The translations under genes and the position numbers were made by a program. The notes beneath the pieces were generated by a model. That model worked only from the letters and a program-made list of their open reading frames with translations. It did no database searches and had not been told where the DNA came from. Below, piece by piece: positions 27,113 to 33,270 of a DNA stretch of 33,270 nucleotides. Source of the DNA: an uncultured Pelagibacteraceae bacterium (GTDB lineage Bacteria; Pseudomonadota; Alphaproteobacteria; Pelagibacterales; Pelagibacteraceae); contig CACJIB010000013.1 in assembly GCA_902593405.1 (NCBI GenBank), positions 1 to 33,270 of the forward strand, given 5' to 3'. Position 1 is the first letter of the stretch, and each line of letters starts with the position of its first letter.

Positions 27113-27375
27113 TTAAACTAAAAGACCACAAACCAACTGATAAAGGCGAATGGAGAGAATTTGAGATTAAGGGAAATGAATTAAAAGTTCTTACCAAGAT
27201 TATAACTAATATCGAAGAATTAGAAAATGCTTGTAAAGAGTTCAAAGAACTAAATCCAAATAGTCCAGAGATAGTCAAATTTTGTAATGATGGTTCGAAG
27301 TTCTTTAGAGAATGGTTTGAACTTTTATCAATGACTATTTCATATGAAAAAGGAAAGAAAGTGAGTATTCAATAA
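27109..27375 (+). CDS. Unknown small protein, 88 aa
   Basis: A soluble helical protein (NELKVLTKIITNIEELENAC) with a conserved-looking end (CNDGSKFFREWFELLSMTIS). Its ATG overlaps the previous stop (ATGA) and its stop overlaps the clamp-loader ATG (TAATG), so it is made together with both. The tight link to the AAA+ gene suggests a partner, but no family is evident. Confidence 0.65.
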   Translation: MIKLKDHKPTDKGEWREFEIKGNELKVLTKIITNIEELENACKEFKELNPNSPEIVKFCNDGSKFFREWFELLSMTISYEKGKKVSIQ

Positions 27376-28004
27376 TGACTTACTTTAATGAAATTCCATT
27401 AACAGAAAAGTATCGACCAAATAAATTATCTGAATGTGTATTACCATTGAGAATTAGTAAGAGATTAGAAAAATGGAAACAAAAACAACCTAATCACTTA
27501 ATATTTTATGGAAACGCAGGAGTTGGAAAAACATCTACTGCGATAGCACTTGCTAAAGAATTAGCACCAGATGATTACATAATCGTTAATGCGTCTAAAG
27601 ATAACGATGACAATTTCATAAACAATTATGTTTCAAAAGTTATGAGAAATATCTCTCTATTTGGACAGAAACGAATTATTATTCTTGATGAGAGTGATAG
27701 ATTAACTGAAAACGCACAGACTTCATTAAGACGACCATTGGAAGAGTTTAGTCATCTATGTTCGATTATCTTTACATTTAACTACGATGATAAAGTAATC
27801 GAACCAATCAAGTCTAGATGTTTAGAATTCGATTTCAATTTAAACAAAAACGAAAAAGATGAAGTTAAACAATCATTAACCAAAAGACTTAAATCAATTA
27901 TTAGAAAGGAAAAGAAAGACATCTCAAAGAAAGAGTTGGATTTGATAGTAAATTCAAAGTTTCCAGATATGAGAAGATGTCTAAATGAACTAGAGGTTTT
28001 TTAG
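27375..28004 (+). CDS. T4 gp44/RFC-like clamp-loader AAA+ ATPase lacking the collar domain
   Basis: The 209-residue protein starts LTEKYRPNKLSECVLP, close to the N-terminus of T4 gp44. Walker A GNAGVGKT (46-53), Walker B IIILDESD (101-108), sensor-1 Asn136 in FTFNYDD and the arginine-finger SRC box (147-149) are all present. It ends with FPDMRRCLNELEVF, which matches the end of the gp44 lid region. T4 gp44 is about 319 residues, so the C-terminal collar that forms the oligomer ring is absent. No clamp, polymerase or gp62 gene is present. It may act on the replisome of a helper phage or the host; that is inference. Confidence 0.85.
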   Translation: MTYFNEIPLTEKYRPNKLSECVLPLRISKRLEKWKQKQPNHLIFYGNAGVGKTSTAIALAKELAPDDYIIVNASKDNDDNFINNYVSKVMRNISLFGQKRIIILDESDRLTENAQTSLRRPLEEFSHLCSIIFTFNYDDKVIEPIKSRCLEFDFNLNKNEKDEVKQSLTKRLKSIIRKEKKDISKKELDLIVNSKFPDMRRCLNELEVF

Positions 28005-28029
28005 GCATTAGTCTTGAATGCTTAAAAAA
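27997..28029 (+). promoter_or_regulatory. Hairpin across the clamp-loader stop codon and ahead of integrase
   Basis: TTTTTTA (27997-28003), G, and GCATT pair with AATGC, T and TAAAAAA (to 28029), a 13-pair stem with one G-U and a 7-base loop. It spans the TAG stop and ends 24 bases before the integrase ATG. U-run and A-run are in the opposite order from a terminator, so it may instead reduce read-through translation of integrase. Confidence 0.5.
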
Positions 28030-28053
28030 TCCATCTACCATTGATTGTCAATT

Positions 28054-29334
28054 ATGCCGAAGATAAATTTTAAAAAAGAATACAACAAACCACCGATTGT
28101 CATTTTTAAATATGACAATAGTAAAAATTATTATTTACGATTTTATGTAGATAAGAAATATGGTCGTAATGGTTGTTATGAGAAAAGTTTAGGAAAAAGA
28201 ATTTCTACATTAAGAGAAGCAGAAACAAAATCAAAACAGATATGGAAAGAATTTTATAAAAATTATTCTACAGATGAATTTATCTATGACATAGATTTTC
28301 ATAAAGATATTGCTAAACCCTATCTTGATAGAATTAAAAAGAGATACGAACAAGACGGCAAACCACAATACTATAGAAAAACTTTAAATCGATACACCAA
28401 TAGTATCAAACCATATTTTGAAGATGTCGATTACAGAAACAAAGATAGTATGAATACAGCAGTTGAAGATTTGTTTTTTGATTTAGACAATCAAAGTTTA
28501 TCTCACGCAACTCAATTAAAGTATAAAGATATCTTAAATCAGATGTTTAAAAAGGCATTAAACAATAATGATGTTCCTTTTAATCAAATACCAGACTTTC
28601 CAAAATTAGATAGAAACTTTAAAACTAGACGAGATAGTTATGAACCAAAAGAACAAAGAAGAATTATCGATGCTTTCTTAAAATTAGGAAAAGAAAAAGA
28701 AAATTCATATTACGATGAAGTTGCTGATTACCTAGAAATGTTAAGGTCTGCTGGATTTAGACCAGGAACAGAATTATTAAAAGTTAAAAGAAATCAATTA
28801 AAGTATATTCCTAGACCAAGTAATCCTAAATTTCCTATTTTACAGATTAAGTTAATTGAACATAAAAAGAATAGTAAAGGCGATTTGAGTAAAGTTCATA
28901 CTCAATCAATTAACGATTATTTCACTTACAACATTTATGAACCAAGAGTTAAGACTAGATATCCAAAATGTAATGACTTTGATTATCTATTTTTTCCTAA
29001 ATTAAAAAACAGACAAAGTATTTACGATAAGATTAGAAAAGACTTTGTGAGAATTAGTCGAGGTTTAGGACTATATCTAGCAACAGATACACCAAGACCA
29101 TTATACACATTCAGACATACATTTATTAACCAAAGAGAAAGAAAAAATGTTCCTGCGAATGTAGTATCACTTCACTCAAATACAGATGTAGAGATGATTA
29201 GAAAGTATTACAAATCTCAAAGTGAATATCAGACTGCTTTAGACCACGAGAAGATATTTCCTGAAAGTTCTGATTTTATCCAAAAACTAGAAAAATCTAC
29301 TACGAAGAACCAAAACAAGAAATCTGACAAATAA
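28054..29334 (+). CDS. int: Tyrosine recombinase (site-specific integrase)
   Basis: The 426-residue integrase has an N-terminal arm-binding region (MPKINFKKEY to about 60), a core-binding helical domain (about 80-185) and a catalytic domain. Catalytic residues are Arg236 in SAGFRPGTELL, a Lys near 271, Arg354 in YTFRHTF (the His before it is Tyr, common in phage integrases), His374 in SLHS and the nucleophile Tyr at 385 or 386 in RKYYKS. It inserts the element into ssrA. The ATG at 28054 is used; TTG at 28045 is possible, and no strong ribosome site is present. It ends 80 bases from the attR core and is the last gene of the element. Confidence 0.93.
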   Translation: MPKINFKKEYNKPPIVIFKYDNSKNYYLRFYVDKKYGRNGCYEKSLGKRISTLREAETKSKQIWKEFYKNYSTDEFIYDIDFHKDIAKPYLDRIKKRYEQDGKPQYYRKTLNRYTNSIKPYFEDVDYRNKDSMNTAVEDLFFDLDNQSLSHATQLKYKDILNQMFKKALNNNDVPFNQIPDFPKLDRNFKTRRDSYEPKEQRRIIDAFLKLGKEKENSYYDEVADYLEMLRSAGFRPGTELLKVKRNQLKYIPRPSNPKFPILQIKLIEHKKNSKGDLSKVHTQSINDYFTYNIYEPRVKTRYPKCNDFDYLFFPKLKNRQSIYDKIRKDFVRISRGLGLYLATDTPRPLYTFRHTFINQRERKNVPANVVSLHSNTDVEMIRKYYKSQSEYQTALDHEKIFPESSDFIQKLEKSTTKNQNKKSDK

Positions 29335-29363
29335 CGAAAACTTACTACGAAGTTTCTACGAAG
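29300..29363 (+). repeat. CTACGAAG repeats near attR (candidate integrase arm sites)
   Basis: Copies start at 29300 (inside the integrase 3' end), 29345 (full CTACGAAGTTT) and 29356 (CTACGAAG then AAGTTT). The latter two are 11 bases apart, as on the left side, and lie about 50-70 bases inside the attR core. Confidence 0.6.
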
Positions 29364-29414
29364 AAGTTTCCAAAAACCTATATTTTCTGTATATAATAAA
29401 ATAAAGGTCGTTCT

Positions 29415-29426
29415 ACAGAACGCCCC
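29415..29426. repeat. attR core, direct repeat ACAGAACGCCCC, with palindromic core-type site
   Basis: This is identical to attL 19031-19042. The perfect inverted repeat CGTTCT-AC-AGAACG (29409-29422) overlaps its left part and is a good candidate for the paired integrase core sites of attP. A T-run (29440-29449) just beyond is probably the original ssrA terminator. It lies between the integrase and ppdK genes. Confidence 0.8.
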
Positions 29427-29430
29427 CTAT

Positions 29431-32097
29431 TTAATTTAATTTTTTTTTAATTTCAGCTTGAGCGGCAGCCAACCTTGCAACAGGAACTCTATAGGGTGAA
29501 CAAGAAACATAATGCAATCCTGCATTTGAACAAAAAGAGATACTATGTGGATCTCCTCCATGCTCACCACAGATACCTAACTTTAGATTTTTGTTTTGTT
29601 TTCGTCCTTTTTCTACTGCTATTTCAACTAAATCTGAAACTCCATCATCTATTGAAACAAAAGGATCAACAGAAAATATTTTGTTTTCTAAATAATCATT
29701 TAAAAATTTACCACTATCATCTCTACTGATCCCAAAAGTAGTCTGAGTTAAATCATTTGTTCCAAAACTAAAGAATTCTGCGTGCTTAGCGATCTCCTTT
29801 GCTTTTATTGCCGCTCTGGGTAATTCAATCATCGTTCCAACTAAAAATTCTATTTTTAATTTATTTTGTTGTTGAACTTGACTAGCAGTTCTAATTACTA
29901 ATTCTTTCATTATTTTAATCTCAGCCTCTGTAGACACTAAAGGTATCATTATTTCAGGAAATGCAGATTTAATTTTATTTTTTTTAAGGTAAACCAAAGC
30001 CTCAAATATTGCTTTACATTGCATTTCATAAATTTCAGGAAAAGATATTCCCAGACGACATCCTCTATGACCTAACATAGGGTTTTGCTCATGGAGCTCT
30101 TCAATTCTTGAATCAACCTCTTTAACTGGGAGATTAACTATACTAGCAATCTCATTAATTTCCTTTTCTGTACGTGGTAAAAATTCATGTAATGGTGGGT
30201 CTAACAATCTAACTGTGACTGGTAATCCACTCATGATTTTAAAAATATCTATAAAATCTTTTCTTTGATGTGGTAACAGTTTTTGTAATGCTATTGCTCT
30301 ATCTTCTTTTGTTTTAGATAATATCATTTCTCTTACAGACAAAATTCGTTCTTCATCAAAAAACATATGTTCAGTTCTGCATAGTCCAATACCCTCTGCA
30401 CCAAAATCTTTTGCTGTTTTGGTATCTTTTGGTGTCTCAGAATTTGTTCTTACTTTTAATTTTCTAAAGCTATCTGCCCAAGACATTAACTTTGAAAAGT
30501 CACCAGAAATTTCAGGCTTCACAGTTGAAACACTTCCAGCAATAATTCTTCCAGTTGAGCCATCAATAGTGATTACGTCTCCCTCTTTAATCTCCATTGA
30601 AGAAGTTTTAAAAGATCTATTTTCATAGTTTATATCAATTTCACTTGATCCTGATACACATGGTCTACCCATGCCTCTTGCTACAACAGCTGCATGACTT
30701 GTCATTCCTCCTCTAGCAGTTAAAATTCCTTTAGCGGCATGCATTCCTTGTATATCTTCTGGAGAGGTCTCTACTCTGACCAAAATTGTATCTTGCATCA
30801 TTGCAGTTAATCTTTCAGCTTCTTCTGATGTAAATACAACTTTACCACTGGCTGCACCTGGTGATGCTGGCAATCCATTTGCTATTACATTAATTGAACT
30901 TTTTTCATCCAAAGTTGGATGCAAAAGTGTATCTAAAGAGTTTGGGTCAATTCTTAATACAGCTTCCTTTTTAGAAATTAATTTTTCTTTAACCATGTCA
31001 ACTGCAATCTTGACTGCTGATTTTGCTGTTCTTTTTCCTGATCTTGTTTGAAGCATCCATAGTTTACTATTTTCAACTGTAAATTCTACGTCTTGCATAT
31101 CTTTGTAATGCATCTCTAGTTTTTTCAAAATTTTTTGAAGTTCTTTAAAGACTTTAGGCATAGATTCTTCCATTGATAATTCTTTTACTTTAGCGTCTCT
31201 TCTAGCCTTTTTTGTTATGTATTGAGGAGTCCTTGTACCCGCTACAACATCTTCACCTTGCGCATTAATCAAATACTCACCATATATTTCATTTGATCCA
31301 TCTGATGGATTTCTTGTAAACACAACTCCTGTTGCACAATCATCACCCATATTTCCAAAAACCATTGATTGAACATTTACAGCAGTTCCCCACTCGACTG
31401 GGATTTGATTTAATTTTCTATAAACTTTTGCTCTATTACTTTCCCATGATAAAAATACTGCACTTATTGCTCCTAGCAATTGCTCATAAACATCTTGAGG
31501 AAAATCTTTTTTTGCTTTTTCTCTTACTGTTCTTTTAAAATCTTCAATTAATCCATCCCAATCACTTTCATCTAAATCTGTATCTAACAAAACTCCTTTA
31601 GTAAGTTTATAATTTTCAATTAATTCCTCAAAATGGTATCCTTCTACACCCATTACCACATTGCCGTACATTTGAATGAATCTTCTATAGCTGTCTTTAG
31701 CAAATCTTCCATTTGAAGTTTTAATGGCTAAAGCTTTAACTGTTTTATCGTTCAGACCTAGATTTAGAATAGTATCCATCATACCTGGCATTGATACTCT
31801 TGCGCCAGAACGTACAGACAACAAAAGTGGATTCTTTAAGTCTCCAAATTTTTTAGAAACATCATTTTCAATTAATTTTAATTCTTTTTTAATTTGAGAA
31901 ATTAAATTTTTATTTAATTTTTTTTTATTTTTATAAAAAATTTCACAAACATTTGTAGATATAGTAAAACCAGGAGGCACTGGAAGACCCATTCTTCCCA
32001 TTTCAGAAAGATTAGCACCTTTTCCTCCTAAAAAATTTTTAGGATTTTTAATTTTTTTACTATCCTTAGAATTAAAGTTTAATATAAGTTTTTTCAT
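29431..32097 (-). CDS. ppdK: Pyruvate, phosphate dikinase
   Basis: PPDK interconverts pyruvate, ATP and phosphate with PEP, AMP and pyrophosphate. The 888-residue protein has the N-terminal nucleotide-binding domain (FLGGKGANLSEMGRMGLPVP near residue 22). The swivelling domain with the catalytic His follows in GGMTSHAAVVARGMGRPCVS (about 460). The C-terminal PEP/pyruvate barrel carries GLCRTEHMFFDEERI, MLGHRGCRLGI and GICGEHGGDP. Length is normal. The ATG overlaps the glyS stop as TAATG, so the two genes are coupled. The gene ends 5 bases from the attR core, with no disruption by the element. Confidence 0.97.
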   Translation of the reverse strand: MKKLILNFNSKDSKKIKNPKNFLGGKGANLSEMGRMGLPVPPGFTISTNVCEIFYKNKKKLNKNLISQIKKELKLIENDVSKKFGDLKNPLLLSVRSGARVSMPGMMDTILNLGLNDKTVKALAIKTSNGRFAKDSYRRFIQMYGNVVMGVEGYHFEELIENYKLTKGVLLDTDLDESDWDGLIEDFKRTVREKAKKDFPQDVYEQLLGAISAVFLSWESNRAKVYRKLNQIPVEWGTAVNVQSMVFGNMGDDCATGVVFTRNPSDGSNEIYGEYLINAQGEDVVAGTRTPQYITKKARRDAKVKELSMEESMPKVFKELQKILKKLEMHYKDMQDVEFTVENSKLWMLQTRSGKRTAKSAVKIAVDMVKEKLISKKEAVLRIDPNSLDTLLHPTLDEKSSINVIANGLPASPGAASGKVVFTSEEAERLTAMMQDTILVRVETSPEDIQGMHAAKGILTARGGMTSHAAVVARGMGRPCVSGSSEIDINYENRSFKTSSMEIKEGDVITIDGSTGRIIAGSVSTVKPEISGDFSKLMSWADSFRKLKVRTNSETPKDTKTAKDFGAEGIGLCRTEHMFFDEERILSVREMILSKTKEDRAIALQKLLPHQRKDFIDIFKIMSGLPVTVRLLDPPLHEFLPRTEKEINEIASIVNLPVKEVDSRIEELHEQNPMLGHRGCRLGISFPEIYEMQCKAIFEALVYLKKNKIKSAFPEIMIPLVSTEAEIKIMKELVIRTASQVQQQNKLKIEFLVGTMIELPRAAIKAKEIAKHAEFFSFGTNDLTQTTFGISRDDSGKFLNDYLENKIFSVDPFVSIDDGVSDLVEIAVEKGRKQNKNLKLGICGEHGGDPHSISFCSNAGLHYVSCSPYRVPVARLAAAQAEIKKKLN

Positions 32098-33270
32098 TAA
32101 CGGGAGTCGATTAGAGAAAAATTAACATAATTGTTGAACGTTTTACACATCATTTGAATTAGTTCCAGCCTATTCTTTTTAATAATAGGGTCATCTTCGT
32201 TCACAATTACATTATCAAAAAAGTCAAAAACCTCTCTTTTGACGTTAGCTAAATTGTCCAATGTTTGAACATAATTTTCATCTTTATTAATACCTGAAAA
32301 ATATTTCCTTAATTCACCAATTTTTTTAAATAGGTTTTTTTCTAACTCAGTTTTAAAAATACCAGGGTCAGTTGTATTTGATAATTCTATTTTATTATTT
32401 TTTAATTCAACATCTAAAATGTTTGAGGCTCTTTTATAGCTTGCAATAATATCTAAACCATTTGGTTTGTTAATAATTTTATTTAAATGTTTAGCTTTAT
32501 TAAAAATAATAACAGATTGATCTAAATTATAAGAACTGGTTGATGCTTGAATTATGTCATTTCTAATATTTTCTTCCTTCATATGATATTTTAATCTATC
32601 CATTAAAAACTCTGATAATTCATTTTGTAAAGATTGGTTATCAATTCCAAAACCTTGATCTAAATACAGGCTTAAAGAATAATTAATTAAATCTTTTATT
32701 TTAAAATCTTTTTTATTTTCAACAATTATTCTTATTACTCCTAATGCTAATCTTCTTAGAGCATATGGATCTTTAGAACTTGTTGGCTTTTGATTTAAAC
32801 CAAAAAAACCAACTAAAGTATCTATCTTATCAGCTAAAGAAAGGGCTATACTAAATGGTTTTTTTGGGACTCTTGAGCCTGAACCTTCAGGTAAATATTG
32901 CTCACTTATGGCCAAAGCCAAATCTTTATCAAAGCCTTGTGCAACAGCAAAATAACCTCCCATCACACCTTGAAGTTCTGGGAATTCACCCACTAGTTCT
33001 GATAATAAATCAACTTTACAAATTGATGCTGATAATTCAACTTTTTCTTTACTGATTAAAAGTTCATCTGATATCATTCCACCCAATTTTCTCATTCTTT
33101 GGGCTTTATCAAAATAACTTCCTAATCCTTTAAAATAATTCATTAATTTTAAATCAGTAACTTTTTTAACCATATTTTGAGATTTATCTTTTTTCCAAAA
33201 AAATTCTGCATCACTTAATCTTGCTTCAACCACTCTTTCATTTCCTAATTTAATTAATCCCTTTTTATCT
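32097..33270 (-). CDS. glyS: Glycyl-tRNA synthetase beta subunit (partial, N-terminus off window)
   Basis: The frame is open to the window edge and gives the last 390 residues. The stretch GNERVVEARLSDAEFFWKKD near the edge is a strong GlyS hallmark. KKPFSIALSLADKIDTLVGF, PYALRRLALGVIRI and the C-terminal anticodon-binding-like helical domain (DEDPIIKKNRLELIQMM type) follow. GlyS is the beta subunit of the bacterial heterotetrameric glycyl-tRNA synthetase. The full protein is about 690 residues, so roughly 300 N-terminal residues lie outside. It precedes ppdK with a 3-base overlap. Confidence 0.95.
   Translation of the reverse strand, partial: DKKGLIKLGNERVVEARLSDAEFFWKKDKSQNMVKKVTDLKLMNYFKGLGSYFDKAQRMRKLGGMISDELLISKEKVELSASICKVDLLSELVGEFPELQGVMGGYFAVAQGFDKDLALAISEQYLPEGSGSRVPKKPFSIALSLADKIDTLVGFFGLNQKPTSSKDPYALRRLALGVIRIIVENKKDFKIKDLINYSLSLYLDQGFGIDNQSLQNELSEFLMDRLKYHMKEENIRNDIIQASTSSYNLDQSVIIFNKAKHLNKIINKPNGLDIIASYKRASNILDVELKNNKIELSNTTDPGIFKTELEKNLFKKIGELRKYFSGINKDENYVQTLDNLANVKREVFDFFDNVIVNEDDPIIKKNRLELIQMMCKTFNNYVNFSLIDSR

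Larger units (their letters stand above)
19043..29426 (+). mobile_element. 10.4-kb integrative element inserted in ssrA (phage-satellite-like)
   Basis: Boundaries are the 12-bp direct repeat in ssrA and its copy beside ppdK. A tyrosine integrase gene lies directly inside the right end, and CTACGAAG repeats stand inside both ends. Contents are two unknown basic proteins, a structured RNA candidate, a cluster of tiny genes, a serine recombinase operon with exported proteins, a probable ADP-ribosyltransferase and a truncated T4-like clamp loader. No virion or packaging gene is recognisable. The overall size, the integrase and the lone phage-like replication gene recall phage satellites and tycheposons; this classification is inference. 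Left-end positions 19126-19268 hold only short inverted repeats (AAGAC/GTCTT at 19138-19157 and AAGTCTT/AAGACTT to 19199). Confidence 0.85.

Noticed and set aside
26979-27278. 99-residue minus-strand open frame with hydrophobic stretches
   Set aside because: It is the complement of the ADP-ribosyltransferase gene end and the 88-residue gene, which have coupled starts and ribosome sites.
28045-28053. TTG start for the integrase
   Set aside because: An ATG lies 9 bases downstream, neither has a convincing ribosome site, and the ATG is the simpler choice.
27991-28066. Programmed -1 frameshift at the run of T before the clamp-loader stop, like dnaX
   Set aside because: The codons GTT TTT TAG do not allow good re-pairing in the -1 frame, the extension adds only about 21 residues, and the hairpin includes the slip site itself.
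19043-29426. Complete prophage
   Set aside because: No terminase, portal, capsid, tail or lysis gene is recognisable, and 10.4 kb leaves no room for them.

Overview
The window is a very A+T-rich alphaproteobacterial chromosome segment that looks like a SAR11 clade (Pelagibacterales) genome. The reasons are the low G+C, very short or overlapping gene junctions (many TAATG and ATGA overlaps), a circularly permuted two-piece tmRNA gene, and the small core gene set. This assignment is inferred from gene content and style, not from a database search.

Left chromosomal arm (1-18742). Almost everything is on the minus strand. In transcription order it holds hflK-hflC-DUF2065-Do-type protease-miaA, then ilvB-ilvH-ilvC (branched-chain amino acid synthesis), then a peptide-type ABC importer (binding protein, two permeases, one fused double ATPase), then leuA-mreB-mreC-mreD (leucine synthesis and cell shape; mreD runs off the window). 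An Mrp/ApbC ATPase gene (+) lies between hflK and thyX, and its 3' end overlaps that of thyX.

Junction (18751-19050). The two-piece ssrA (tmRNA) gene is on the plus strand: acceptor piece ending in CCA, short spacer, coding piece with the tag ANESYALAA.

Integrated element (about 19043-29426, 10.4 kb). A 12-bp direct repeat, ACAGAACGCCCC, lies in the 3' arm of the terminal hairpin of the tmRNA coding piece and again beside a tyrosine integrase gene at the far end. Repeated CTACGAAG arm-type sites flank both ends. Inside are two divergently controlled modules. Left module: two unknown basic proteins (-), a long structured-RNA candidate (+), then five very small genes (+) ending with a ribbon-helix-helix protein. 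Right module: a five-gene minus operon headed by a serine recombinase and ending in two exported proteins and a lipoprotein; and a plus operon preceded by a striking 5'-leader pseudoknot and encoding two unknown proteins, a probable ADP-ribosyltransferase, a small unknown protein, a T4 gp44-like clamp-loader ATPase lacking its collar domain, and the integrase. No capsid, tail, terminase or polymerase gene is visible. The element therefore looks like a phage satellite or tycheposon-like integrative element that would need a helper, perhaps a T4-like pelagiphage. That role is inference.

Right chromosomal arm (29431-33270). ppdK and the 3' part of glyS, both minus strand, probably adjoin ssrA in strains without the element.

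The most unusual parts are the ornate RNA candidate at about 20929-21284, whose G-U wobbles indicate a plus-strand RNA, the compact pseudoknot at 24613-24716, and the lone truncated clamp loader.
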